This document shows positions 1 through 7,218 of a stretch of DNA of 64,000 bases, in pieces; position 1 is the stretch's first letter; each line of letters begins with the position of its first letter. The position numbers and the translations under genes were made by a program. The notes under the pieces are model-generated. The model searched no databases. It was not told the DNA's origin and saw nothing but the letters and a program-made list of their open reading frames with translations. Source of the DNA: Saccharolobus caldissimus (GTDB taxonomy: Archaea > Thermoproteota > Thermoprotei_A > Sulfolobales > Sulfolobaceae); contig NZ_AP025226.1 in NCBI RefSeq assembly GCF_020886315.1, positions 2,754,001-2,818,000 of the forward strand, given 5' to 3'.

Positions 1-573
1 AAGTAGAAATATTTCATCTAGGTTAAATAACACCTCTCCTAGCCAAAGAGTACCTAGACTAAACAATAGTGCGGATAGAACGAACTTTAAGTGTGGCAAT
101 CTAACTTTTGCAACTTGTGATTTTAAAGCAGCTGTTAATGCTACTACTATAAAAACAGCTGATATTGTACCCAATAATGAGGATAAGTAACTTTGGGGTA
201 TTAACGCTAAGATAACTAAGGAAGCCTCTAAACCCTCTACTGCTGAGATCGTGAATACGACAGAAAGCCCTTCCTCCTTTTCTTCTTTACCCCTCTTAAT
301 TCTCTTAAAAGATCTTCTTGCACTTCTAATTAGCCTATAACCAAAATAGAAGAGTATTACTGAGGAGATTATTAGTACATAATTTATTGGTACTAAGTAT
401 ATAAGCCTACCTACGGTAAAGGTAGGTATTAATACTATTGCTACTCCCGCTATTGCATATAAGAAAGGCAAACTATTCTTATAAATATTATGATATATGG
501 CAGCTATCGCACCTGCTTCCGTTAATTCAAGAACTGAAATTCCTAAAGCAGCTAAGAAAACTCCTATGTCCAT
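1..573 (-). CDS. Polytopic membrane protein, FTR1-like (3' end cut by window)
   Basis: The frame is open from an ATG at 573 to the first base of the window, giving 191 residues without a stop, so the C-terminus lies outside. The protein is strongly hydrophobic with about five or six membrane spans and a basic/acidic loop ([20 protein letters not shown]) near residue 95. Two short glutamate-containing membrane motifs, LELTEAGAI near residue 15 and [12 protein letters not shown] near residue 115, resemble the paired REGLE-type motifs of the FTR1 iron permease superfamily. I infer a permease-like protein of the COG4280 type; the transported ion is not determined. It is not in an operon with anything visible downstream in the window. 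Confidence 0.6.
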   Translation of the reverse strand, partial: MDIGVFLAALGISVLELTEAGAIAAIYHNIYKNSLPFLYAIAGVAIVLIPTFTVGRLIYLVPINYVLIISSVILFYFGYRLIRSARRSFKRIKRGKEEKEEGLSVVFTISAVEGLEASLVILALIPQSYLSSLLGTISAVFIVVALTAALKSQVAKVRLPHLKFVLSALLFSLGTLWLGEVLFNLDEIFLL

Positions 574-578
574 GAAAG

Positions 579-790
579 TTACTTTAACCTATTAATAAAT
601 AAGGTTAACCTACTTTCTATTGAGTAGGAAGCTTCAATCTGACGTCTCACCACCCTAGAAGAACGAGGGTTCTTCCCCAGAGGGATCATCGTTCCCACCA
701 TCGATTCGGGACTACATCTGGTGGGCAGTCGAGTGGGTCTCTGACCCACTCCCATATGAAGAGAAGGGACTTTCATCCATAACATCTAGT
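579..790 (-). pseudogene. Decayed 3' end of an IS200/IS605-type tnpB
   Basis: A reading frame of 68 codons with no upstream extension and the composition of TnpB C-terminal tails (VGQRPTRLPTRCSPES, then RSSRVVRRQIEAS). The following bases carry the GGTGGTGAGACGTCAG block that recurs near 20625. It is a leftover of an insertion sequence right end and probably contains the scaffold part of an omega RNA. No start, RuvC motif or zinc ribbon remains, so it cannot encode a working nuclease. Confidence 0.5.
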
Positions 791-844
791 CCCTTAAGAG
801 ATTCTAGATGCTCCTCCCACAGTCCCATTAAGTCCCCGATTGAG

Positions 845-885
845 CTGGGGAGCTTCCGGTATAAAAACTTTTCCTTGAAAATCGA
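845..885 (+). repeat. Dispersed repeat, copy 1 (GGAG-TTC-ATATAAAA motif)
   Basis: GGGGAGCTTCCGGTATAAAA followed by a T-run and CTTGAAAAT. Two more copies are found at 1986-2024 and 21567-21603 with about 80 percent identity. It contains a TATA-like core. The rest of the gene-free stretch 786-968 shows nothing else recognisable. Confidence 0.5.
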
Positions 886-968
886 GCATACTTATATATG
901 CAACGAAACTTATCATCCACTTATTAACATCAAAAGCTTGTTATAATATAGAAAAATAGGCTTCCATT

Positions 969-1385
969 TTATATAAGATCTTTAGGATCAATTCTCTTAA
1001 TTCCAGGAATCTTGTCATAAATATGGTCAGTTGATATGATAACTTTCTCCTTATCGTAGAGTAAGCAAGTTGCAGCGTGATATGCGTCAAAGATAGATGT
1101 AATGTTATACTGACTCATTAACGCTAATGCTAAAAGATCAATATCAATAGTTGTTGGTATCCATTCAATATTTGGTATGCTCCTTAGCGCACCTATCTTA
1201 TTTAATATCTCACGTATAGGGAGGTTCATGTTGCGTAAAACATAATATATCTCATGTATTGCTTCCCTACTAACTATTATGCTTAATTCGCCCTTGGCAA
1301 TCTTTAAAAGCAGTTTTTCTGATACTTCCTTTAGCCTATCTTCAGTTTTAAGATGGGCTATTAGAACATCACTTTCGAGTAGCAT
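969..1385 (-). CDS. vapC: VapC-type PIN-domain ribonuclease toxin
   Basis: 138 residues, the usual VapC length. Acidic residues of the PIN active site are visible: D6 in LLESDVLIAHL, an E near residue 44 (SREAIHEIYY), D in SIFDAYHAAT near residue 100 and D in ISTDHIYDKI near 119. PIN toxins cleave RNA with bound Mg/Mn ions and are blocked by the partner antitoxin. The gene lies 6 bp downstream of the AbrB-type antitoxin at 1392-1634, so the pair is a vapBC operon read leftward. The target RNA cannot be told from sequence. Confidence 0.85.
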   Translation of the reverse strand: MLLESDVLIAHLKTEDRLKEVSEKLLLKIAKGELSIIVSREAIHEIYYVLRNMNLPIREILNKIGALRSIPNIEWIPTTIDIDLLALALMSQYNITSIFDAYHAATCLLYDKEKVIISTDHIYDKIPGIKRIDPKDLI

Positions 1386-1391
1386 AAGAAA

Positions 1392-1634
1392 TTACTGCCT
1401 CCTCCGATATCTTTCCAATGCATCTTTTTCAGCCTCTTTTTCAGCTAATTCCTTCAAATCTTTCACGCTTAAATCAGTTTTTATAACGCCAGATGTTGTA
1501 ACTAAAGGATCCTTAGGGACTGGAATTCCGATGAAGAAAGTCCCAACATCAATAATTATAACTGAACTAGCCTCAGCCAACTTCTTCGGTAACTTAATTC
1601 TACCTCTATCATCAACCTTTACTACATATCCCAT
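1392..1634 (-). CDS. vapB: VapB antitoxin, AbrB/SpoVT type
   Basis: 80 residues. The N-terminal part (MGYVVKVDDRGRIKLPKKL) is a swapped-hairpin AbrB DNA-binding domain; the charged C-terminal tail (LKELAEKEAEKDALERYRR) is the expected toxin-binding helix. It would neutralise the PIN toxin encoded 6 bp downstream and repress their shared promoter. The AT-rich stretch 1640-1700 upstream should hold that promoter. Confidence 0.85.
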   Translation of the reverse strand: MGYVVKVDDRGRIKLPKKLAEASSVIIIDVGTFFIGIPVPKDPLVTTSGVIKTDLSVKDLKELAEKEAEKDALERYRRRQ

Positions 1635-1866
1635 ACTAAAATTTTATATCCCACAAAATATAAACTTTCCCCATAAAGATCGTAAGATGGTCATTTTAGA
1701 TTTAAATTAAAATATTTTTTATAGAGCATAAACATAATATCGACATTTAGGTAAGGCTAACTATATATACTTTTCATTCTAAGCTGAAAATCTATGCGGG
1801 ATAATAATTTATTTTAAAAATTAAAGAAACATTATTATACAAGTAAGATTTTCTATATAATTCTAA

Positions 1867-1983
1867 TTAAAATTTCATACTTTTTAATGCGTCTGCAATA
1901 TTTTTACGTAACTGTTTGCTATTTTTAATTACTTCTAACCCTCTTAACACAATTAAGTAATCTAAGGCTGTATGCCTACCCAT
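1867..1983 (-). CDS. Possible 38-residue peptide or gene fragment
   Basis: A complete small frame from ATG at 1983 to TAA at 1867. It reads MGRHTALDYL and ends NIADALKSMKF. Helical and lysine-rich, it looks like the C-terminal end of a larger helical protein rather than an independent gene. I do not recognise a family. It sits in the gene-free stretch between the vapBC operon and the insertion sequence at 2025. The bases 1700-1860 show no other feature. Confidence 0.25.
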   Translation of the reverse strand: MGRHTALDYLIVLRGLEVIKNSKQLRKNIADALKSMKF

Positions 1984-1985
1984 TG

Positions 1986-2024
1986 TGGAGCTTCTGATAT
2001 AAAAATTTTTCTTGAAAATTGCGC
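1986..2024 (+). repeat. Dispersed repeat, copy 2
   Basis: GGAGCTTCTGATATAAAAAT followed by a T-run and CTTGAAAATT; the same motif as at 845 and 21567. The DDE insertion sequence starting at 2025 entered directly at its end, and 2016-2024 is the left target-site duplication. Confidence 0.5.
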
Positions 2025-2104
2025 GAGTGTAGACAACAATTTTGTTAATTTAGTATAAATTATGTGAATTGTTTTTCTGTATGAGGGGAATTAGTTTTTA
2101 TTAA

Positions 2105-2176
2105 GGGTGAGCACGGGAATTAATTTGGGTGAGCACATGGAAACCAGATGGAAAGTTCCCGTGCTCACCCAAATTA
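2105..2176 (+). promoter_or_regulatory. Two alternative hairpins over the transposase start codon
   Basis: Two 5' arms (2105-2119 and 2121-2136, both containing GGGTGAGCAC) can each pair perfectly with the same 3' arm (2156-2170, extended to 2176). One pairing is 15 bp, the other 16 bp, and they exclude each other. The putative ribosome site GGTGAG (2128-2133) and ATG 2137 are in the loop of the first hairpin, while the ribosome site is inside the stem of the second. Confidence 0.55.
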
Positions 2177-2841
2177 TACTAATCTTAATGGAGTATATTA
2201 ATTTTAAGCCTAGGTTTTATGCTAGGAGTGAGGTTGCACTTGCTTTGGCAATGTATTTGGCTGGTTTGTCCTCTTGGAGGGCTATTTTGCCCCACTCTAC
2301 CTTACTCTACGATTATAGGAAGTTTAGTAATGTTAAGTATGTTGTTCCCTTGAGTGGTAAGTATGCTGTTGATGAGACTAAGGTTCTTACTGTGAGGGGT
2401 GAGTATTATTATGTTTGGGTTGTTAGGGATGTTGTGACTAGGGGGATACCTTTCTTCATGGTTACTAGTTTGAGGAGTGGTTTGCATGTTTTAATTATTC
2501 TTGTGAAGATGAGGGAAGTTGAGGAGTTGGCTAGTAGGTATTTCAAGAGGGTTGATCAAGTGGTTTACTTGCATGATGGGGCGTCAATATATAATGCTTT
2601 CAACTGGTATAATGTTAATCATGAAAAGGTGACATTTGAGGAAAGGGATTACGCAGAACAAGGATTCAGAACAACAAAACATAGGATATCATCAATGGAC
2701 AAGCACTTCCCATGGAATTCAAATAGATTCACGATTACCCGTTGGCTCTCAACGTTCTTCTTAATATACAACCTACTTTACACTCCAGTGTATTTACTGG
2801 ACAAGGGGGTGATAATAAATGTAAATATTTCAAATGAATGA
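2137..2841 (+). CDS. DDE transposase of the 2025-2858 element (IS6-like)
   Basis: I chose ATG 2137 (METRWKVPVL) over the upstream GTG frame at 2107 because the upstream codons lie in the regulatory hairpin arm; this gives 234 residues. The catalytic triad is visible: D in YAVDETKVL, D in VYLHDGASIY and E in YAEQGFRTTKHR, with the K/R residues that follow E in IS6-type enzymes. The N-terminal part (NFKPR then ALAMYLAGL) resembles that of the transposase at 12354. The usual helix-turn-helix between SSWRAI and LYDYRKF looks short, which may mean a small internal loss. Flanks and frame are intact, so activity is possible. Confidence 0.8.
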   Translation: METRWKVPVLTQIILILMEYINFKPRFYARSEVALALAMYLAGLSSWRAILPHSTLLYDYRKFSNVKYVVPLSGKYAVDETKVLTVRGEYYYVWVVRDVVTRGIPFFMVTSLRSGLHVLIILVKMREVEELASRYFKRVDQVVYLHDGASIYNAFNWYNVNHEKVTFEERDYAEQGFRTTKHRISSMDKHFPWNSNRFTITRWLSTFFLIYNLLYTPVYLLDKGVIINVNISNE

Positions 2842-2866
2842 AATTGTTGTCCACACTCAAATTGCG

Positions 2867-2921
2867 CTCTTAGAGGACTATTTTGCTCCACTCAACCTTA
2901 CTCTACGATTATAGGGAGTGT
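2867..2921 (+). repeat. Relic of a related transposase gene beside the IS
   Basis: The stretch CTTAGAGGACTATTTTGCTC onward matches the internal transposase sequence 2271-2325 at about 90 percent over 55 bp in the same orientation. The active element therefore landed next to, or inside, a decayed relative. The IS607-type element starts a few bases to the right. Confidence 0.55.
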
Positions 2922-2925
2922 GGTT

Positions 2926-3070
2926 CAAAGGGGGGTTTGGGCTTCATAGGATTTCATAATATTTAATATCAATCCTCAGCCGTTGGGCTTCACCAGAGTC
3001 ACGGGGCAATGCCCCACTCATACCCCTCCGCCCCTTTAGCGGGGTAACCCCCAACCCACACCCGTCACGG
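2926..3070 (-). ncRNA. Putative omega RNA scaffold (tnpB 3' end and element right end)
   Basis: In IS200/IS605 and IS607 elements the guide RNA of TnpB is made from the 3' end of tnpB and runs past the element's right end. Here the region holds two compact hairpins, GGGGCAATGCCCC (3003-3015) and the CCGCCCCTTTAGCGGGG block near 3027-3043. Both hairpins are kept in the relic at 16298-16350, which supports a structured RNA. The first bases beyond 2925 would be the guide. Confidence 0.4.
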
Positions 3071-4155
3071 ATGTGGGGAAACCCGCACATCTTGAGGTAG
3101 ATATTAAGAGACGCGTTTAATTGCCTATCAAGAGTGAACCCGTACTTCTCACACCTAAAAGTCCTACCAACCTTTCGGGAAACCCATCCACATCTGGACT
3201 TAGATGTGAGGTGCGGGTTAACCTCCTTAACGAATGAACCGTAAAGAGGAGCCTTGTATTTAAGCACACGATGAATTGTCCTCCAGACAGTCTTAGAAAT
3301 CTTCTTGGACAGCTTATCGCTTGCATCCCTAAACATCTCCTGCTTATTCAACTTCTCAACAGCAAACATCGTAATGGGATACATTTCCAGCAACTCATTC
3401 ACAAACTTGTGAACATAATCCAGCACACGGTTCCTCTCTCTATGAGAATATTTCCTCAACAATGCTTTCCCCTTGTGCTTTGAAGCAAAACGTTGTATTT
3501 TACTCCTCTTCAACTCCATCCCAAACTTTATGCTGTACAACTCCTTCAAGGAAAATGTAACGAACTTCTCTCCATCATAAGCGTCTAATGTGTACAAGTT
3601 ACTATCAATTGCTAGGAAATCTAGGGGAGTAAACAAAGGTAACTTATAACGAAATGGTAGATATACAATATCCTCCTTAATTATGGGCTCACCTAGTTCA
3701 AGCCCTTTAACTCTTCTTGAAAACCAGGTGTGAGACCAAGAGAAGGTAATATACTCGTAAGGTCTTACAGTAATCCTAACACTCTCACCCTCAACCTTCC
3801 TAAGTGTTGATTTTACCCTAACGTAAACCTTCTTCAATCTAGGTTTCCTCAATGAAGCTTTTCCCTTCTCAGCCCTTCTCTTCCAACTCCTCAATATTGA
3901 GTAAGCGTCATTTATTGCCTTGTCAACGTAATGTGAAGCTAGGACGTTAATCCTCTCTAACTCATCCCTTAACGTCTTGTACACTTCCTTTTTCTTAGGC
4001 AATGTTATTTTGATCTTCGTAAATACTTTCTTGCCCTTCTTCACTTCTTTTCTCTCTACCTTAGTCCTCTCCCATAACCAGTCTAATGCTTTGTGTAGTA
4101 GGACTTTGTAGTTCTCTAGTAATACTCTGCTTTCCTCCTTCTTATCGTTCTTCAA
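2944..4155 (-). CDS. tnpB: TnpB RNA-guided nuclease of the IS607 element
   Basis: 403 residues. RuvC catalytic acids are present: D184 (LAIDSN), E267 (FAVEKLN) and D343 (FTLDRQLNASLN). The zinc ribbon is damaged: where the family has two CxxC pairs, this protein has SKSRCGW and RCEKYGF, leaving C322 and C335 only. No ATG, GTG or TTG precedes the TTG at 4155 in frame, although the codons back to 4190 (FQPEEEYIYLTYSL) look like genuine N-terminal sequence; the ancestral start overlapping the end of tnpA seems to have been lost. TnpB cleaves DNA next to a short TAM using the omega RNA and helps keep the element. Function is doubtful here. Confidence 0.8.
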   Translation of the reverse strand: MKNDKKEESRVLLENYKVLLHKALDWLWERTKVERKEVKKGKKVFTKIKITLPKKKEVYKTLRDELERINVLASHYVDKAINDAYSILRSWKRRAEKGKASLRKPRLKKVYVRVKSTLRKVEGESVRITVRPYEYITFSWSHTWFSRRVKGLELGEPIIKEDIVYLPFRYKLPLFTPLDFLAIDSNLYTLDAYDGEKFVTFSLKELYSIKFGMELKRSKIQRFASKHKGKALLRKYSHRERNRVLDYVHKFVNELLEMYPITMFAVEKLNKQEMFRDASDKLSKKISKTVWRTIHRVLKYKAPLYGSFVKEVNPHLTSKSRCGWVSRKVGRTFRCEKYGFTLDRQLNASLNIYLKMCGFPHIRDGCGLGVTPLKGRRGMSGALPRDSGEAQRLRIDIKYYEIL

Positions 4156-4198
4156 GGAGTACGTTAGGTAAATGTATTCTTCTTCTGGTTGGAATGAT

Positions 4199-4768
4199 TT
4201 AAGCCTTAAGCTCTTCGATACACTTCTTCACCTTCTCTATTCCGTATAGCTTCCCGCTGAATGATACTAGTATGGAAATTAAGTCCTCTATTAACTCCTG
4301 TTCTGGTGTTTTGTCCTCATTGTTTAGCACTACTATTTCGCAGTTGTGTGCTTTGCAGACCTCCTCTATTATCTCGAAACCGAATCTAACTAGTCTGTCT
4401 GGGTATGCAATAACTACTTTCGACACCTCGTTGTTCAGTATCATCCTTAACAGTTTGAGGAATCCCTTCCTCTTCATGTTTAACCCGGAACCTACATCCG
4501 TTATTACTTGGTCATGGTCCTTTACTTGCTCTTGCAAGTATTTTACTTGGTTTATTAAGTCGTCTTTTTGTGTGTTTGATGATATCCTAGCGTAAAGGAT
4601 CACTTTCCTCTTTCTAACAATCCCCATCAACTTCTCTACATCCTCTTCTTTGAACCTCCATTTCCCAGTCTCTAGTATTACTGGTTTTATGTATCCTTTT
4701 TTTACGTATTCTCTGAGTGTTGCATAGGATATCCCTAAGCGTTGGCATACTTCCTTAGGTCTTAGCAT
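4199..4768 (-). CDS. tnpA: IS607-family serine recombinase (TnpA)
   Basis: 189 residues with an N-terminal MerR-like helix-turn-helix (RPKEVCQRLGISYATLREYV, residues 3-22) followed by a serine recombinase domain. The catalytic serine is S63 in the YARISSNTQKDD motif, and the arginine motif YPDRLVRFGF is kept. It moves the element through a circular intermediate with little target preference. It lies 43 bp upstream of tnpB in the same direction. The frame is complete and all motifs are present, so it could act even if the adjacent tnpB cannot. Confidence 0.9.
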   Translation of the reverse strand: MLRPKEVCQRLGISYATLREYVKKGYIKPVILETGKWRFKEEDVEKLMGIVRKRKVILYARISSNTQKDDLINQVKYLQEQVKDHDQVITDVGSGLNMKRKGFLKLLRMILNNEVSKVVIAYPDRLVRFGFEIIEEVCKAHNCEIVVLNNEDKTPEQELIEDLISILVSFSGKLYGIEKVKKCIEELKA

Positions 4769-4953
4769 TGTATAATAGTTTATGATGAAATAATATAAAC
4801 TTTACGGTTTATCGGAAACCATTGTCAACGGCTATAGTAACTGTATATATAATATATAATTTTTTTAAGATATATTACTTACACGTTATTCCTACTTCCA
4901 AGGAAACCTTGAATTACTCATTACTTAAGAAATTAGGTAAAACAGCAGCTGTT

Positions 4954-4987
4954 GGATTTTGCCTTGATTTTAAGACAATACTTAACG
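4954..4987 (+). repeat. Palindromic dispersed repeat, copy 1
   Basis: The 34-bp block contains the near-dyad TTGCCTTGATTTTAAGACAA followed by TACTTAACG. A second copy lies at 40206-40240 (TTGTCTTAATTTTAAGGCAA). Substitutions keep much of the dyad. It sits between the IS607 element and the membrane protein gene at 5074; the rest of 4840-5040 shows nothing else. Confidence 0.4.
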
Positions 4988-5073
4988 TAAAATTCCATAA
5001 CCGCTAAAGGTTTTAAAGTACTAATACTAAATCTGGGTAAAATGATTTAAAAGCTAAATTATTGCTGAATAAT

Positions 5074-5463
5074 ATGAGGCGAGTTAAGATAATTTCCTTA
5101 AGCGTCTTGACTTCTTTATTGTTAACCTATTTAAGTGGTGTAGAAATAATAGGTTATGGTTTAGTTAAGTTACCAATATCTTATGCTCAAGCTATATATA
5201 TTCATGAAAGTCTTGCAATAGTTACTGGTATATTAAGTATAATCTTATTAATAATTTCTATAAAACAGAACGCTATTGTTAAATTCTTATCAACAATTAA
5301 TTTAGCATTTATAGGCATAGCTGGACTTTCTGGATATTATTTCGTTAATGGAAAAGGATTAATATTTCTATTTTCAATGGAAACTTTCTTCATACTATCT
5401 ACAATTACAACGTCGCTAGTATTAGGGTTAAGTGCAGCTTCATTATCTAAATCGGCTACATAA
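5074..5463 (+). CDS. Small four-span membrane protein, unknown function
   Basis: 129 residues from ATG 5074; the TTG at 5062 would add four residues, but a TATA-like TTTAAAAG at 5047-5054 puts a leaderless transcript start at the ATG. Four hydrophobic segments are seen (about residues 6-23, 40-62, 69-86 and 92-116), with one His-Glu pair (YIHESLAIV) at the start of the second. I do not recognise the family. The gene is enclosed by two inverted copies of the IS607 left-end sequence (4797-4835 and 5488-5528), so it may have been moved or trapped by these elements. Confidence 0.6.
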   Translation: MRRVKIISLSVLTSLLLTYLSGVEIIGYGLVKLPISYAQAIYIHESLAIVTGILSIILLIISIKQNAIVKFLSTINLAFIGIAGLSGYYFVNGKGLIFLFSMETFFILSTITTSLVLGLSAASLSKSAT

Positions 5464-5482
5464 CTATGCCTAAGTATAACTT

Positions 5483-5800
5483 CCGTTACCGTTGTCAACG
5501 TTTCCGATAGACCGTAAAGTTTATGTCATTTAATATCATTCAACATTCCTAGCTCTACTCACGAAAGTTTATAAGATTTGTAGTTATAAATTATGATGTA
5601 GAAGAGGGCCCTACAATGAACTCTATGAGCAATGTGATGGGTTCAATGAGGCTCCCCATGTCGTGGCTGGGAGTCCATACTCCCTAACCTAGGCGTGGGG
5701 AGCTGGACAAGGGGTATGAGGACGAGGGGTTGAATACAAATTCATAAAACCTCAATGAAAGTCCGACCCCTAAAGAGGAGAACACGTTATCTCATCCCAA
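5483..5800 (+). mobile_element. Deletion derivative of an IS607-type element
   Basis: 5488-5560 matches the left end of the element at 4835 (in opposite orientation), including the TTTCCGATAGACCGTAAAG block. 5740-5795 matches its right end (ATACAAATTCATAAAACC then CAATGAAAG and a CCGACCCC tail), as also seen at 16366-16405. The inside has no tnpA or tnpB frame. It is best read as a non-autonomous, MITE-like relative of about 300 bp. Confidence 0.5.
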
Positions 5801-5914
5801 TTTCTTATTAATATTACTCATGAATTGCCTTTTTGATCAACTTGGATAATGTCTCGTGGTGGAGATGTAAGTATAATAGAAAGTCTTATTAGTCTGATTA
5901 ATCAGAAAAATCTT

Positions 5915-6142
5915 ATGGAGAGGATTATAAGGATAGGTAAGAGAAATGCGATTTACATTCCTAAAGAGATTGCTAATAGTCTTAACTTAAAAGAGGGTGA
6001 TAGATTAGTTATAGTTGTAAAGGATGATAAGATAGAACTAATACCGGTTAGGAAACCTTCAAAGTATTGGGCTGAAATAAGCCCAGAAGAGGTAGAGGAG
6101 GTTGGAGAAGAGATTAGCAGATCTCTCGGAGTTAATAGTTGA
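5915..6142 (+). CDS. vapB: VapB antitoxin, AbrB type
   Basis: ATG 5915 gives 75 residues starting MERIIRIGKRNAIYIPKEI, the normal N-terminus of an AbrB-fold antitoxin; the same frame is open upstream to an ATG at 5849 (MSRGGDVSII), which would add 22 residues not typical of the family. The C-terminal tail PEEVEEVGEEISRSLGV should bind the toxin. Its end overlaps the PIN gene at 6102 by about 40 bp, which implies coupled translation. Confidence 0.75.
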   Translation: MERIIRIGKRNAIYIPKEIANSLNLKEGDRLVIVVKDDKIELIPVRKPSKYWAEISPEEVEEVGEEISRSLGVNS

Positions 6143-6536
6143 TACTAGTTTTTTATTACCTTTAGTAGGGATTAAGGTAAAAGGTATAAAGAATAGTTTA
6201 TTAGAAGGAAAGGCAATATACTATCCTAACCTACTGCTAACCGAACTTTTAGCGGTAATATTTAAGGAGGCTAAGAAGTTAAAATTAAGCAAAGTACCGG
6301 AAGAGGCTATGAAAGGGTTAATTTACGTTCTGAGTAACGTTAAACTAATTCCTATTGAAGAACTTGAAATAGAGACGATATATGAAATCCTAAATAAGGG
6401 CTGGAACGATATATTTGATGCGATATTATACACTGCCTATAAAAGTACTAAAATTCCGCTGATTACGATGGATAAATCCTTTTATAATTTCTTGAAAGAA
6501 AATGGAATGGACATTAAAGGGATCATATTACTTTAA
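6102..6536 (+). CDS. vapC: VapC-type PIN-domain toxin
   Basis: 144 residues from a TTG that overlaps vapB. PIN acids are visible: D14 (LIVDTSFLLPL), E in LLLTELLAVIF near residue 49, D in WNDIFDAILYTAY near 110 and D in ITMDKSFYNFL near 127. It is an Mg-dependent ribonuclease by family. The N-terminal eight residues are uncertain; a start nearer to LIVDTS would also work. It is the second vapBC pair in the window and has a different sequence from the pair at 969-1634. Confidence 0.8.
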   Translation: MEKRLADLSELIVDTSFLLPLVGIKVKGIKNSLLEGKAIYYPNLLLTELLAVIFKEAKKLKLSKVPEEAMKGLIYVLSNVKLIPIEELEIETIYEILNKGWNDIFDAILYTAYKSTKIPLITMDKSFYNFLKENGMDIKGIILL

Positions 6537-6584
6537 TGCAAAACTAAATGAGCTAAGGGGTATGATTAATTACGGAGAGTGTGA

Positions 6585-6601
6585 CGTTCAGTAATAAACC
6601 T
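6585..6601 (+). repeat. 17-bp repeat shared with 19118
   Basis: CGTTCAGTAATAAACCT occurs here and at 19118-19134, just before an IS110 relic, so it may be an element end. The remaining bases of 6537-6831 show only scattered TATA-like sites and no coding. Confidence 0.35.
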
Positions 6602-6831
6602 AGGTAGGAGGGAGTGTAGTTATTAATCTACAAGTGAGTAAGTGAGTTTATAAGGGCATAAGTAACGTTAATACTATCATAACGGATTAATTTGTAGCTT
6701 AATATAGATACTTTACAACTTAGATAACCTCACGTCATTTCTTTATATTCTATGATAAAGCAGTGCCTTAGTAAAGAGTAGTTCCCCTTGTGAACAAAGT
6801 TTATAACACTCTGGTAAAATAGGTAATATAG

Positions 6832-7218
6832 GTGAATTGGGTGACTTTGGTTATAAAAAAGATTGATGAAAAGAAGTTAAGGGAGTTTAAGGCTGAAGCT
6901 ATAAGGAGGGGCTTAACACTTTCAGAGGCTATAAGTCAGGCTATTGACTTATGGTTAAATAAGGTAAGGAGTGAAGACGATGAGGACGTTGAGAAGGAGA
7001 GGGAGTTAAACAATAAGGTCTTTGAGGAGTTAAAAGATAACCTCCCCAAGGACAAGTATATCGTAATTGCTAACGGGAAGTTAATAGGGACATTTGACTC
7101 CTTAAAAGAAGTTTCAGATGTGTTAAAAGGTTTGAAAGTCAAACACGCTATAGTCGTTAATATGAATAAGGACTCCCAACGTGAGGGAGAATGGTTGAGC
7201 GGAAGTATGTTCCAGTGA
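6832..7218 (+). CDS. RHH-domain protein with DUF5678-like C-terminus
   Basis: 128 residues from a GTG at 6832 (GTG 6841 is also possible). The N-terminal half (VIKKIDEKKLREFKAEAIR then GLTLSEAISQAIDLWL) is a ribbon-helix-helix DNA-binding domain like those of CopG/VapB antitoxins. The C-terminal half (KDKYIVIANGKLIGTFDSL then HAIVVNM) resembles DUF5678. Its last 28 bp overlap the start of the retropepsin-like gene, so the two are translated together. By analogy the RHH domain would bind the operon promoter and the C-terminal domain the partner. No toxin has been shown in such pairs as far as I know, so the role is inferred. Confidence 0.7.
   Translation: MNWVTLVIKKIDEKKLREFKAEAIRRGLTLSEAISQAIDLWLNKVRSEDDEDVEKERELNNKVFEELKDNLPKDKYIVIANGKLIGTFDSLKEVSDVLKGLKVKHAIVVNMNKDSQREGEWLSGSMFQ

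Larger units (their letters stand above)
2025..2858 (+). mobile_element. DDE insertion sequence, 834 bp, with 9-bp target duplication
   Basis: The ends form an imperfect inverted repeat beginning GAGTGTAGACAACAATTT (left, 2025) and GAGTGTGGACAACAATTT (right, read from 2858 on the minus strand). AAATTGCGC directly flanks both ends (2016-2024 and 2859-2867), a 9-bp target duplication, so the boundaries are firm. One transposase gene fills it. The transposase motifs are IS6-like. Confidence 0.85.
2925..4840 (-). mobile_element. IS607-family element (serine recombinase plus TnpB)
   Basis: Gene order is tnpA then tnpB, read leftward, as in the ISC1913-like elements of Sulfolobales. IS607 elements have no inverted repeats or target duplication, so ends are approximate. 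The left end is placed near 4840 because the block 4797-4835 recurs inverted at 5488-5528. The right end is placed near 2925 because the GAAGCCCAAACCCC block that ends it recurs at 16380-16405. Confidence 0.75.

Noticed and set aside
1279-1710. 143-codon plus-strand frame over the vapBC operon
   Set aside because: Antisense to two well-recognised genes, with serine-rich composition typical of a shadow frame.
4822-5007. 61-codon plus-strand frame
   Set aside because: Begins inside the IS607 left end and runs through the palindromic repeat; no coding character.
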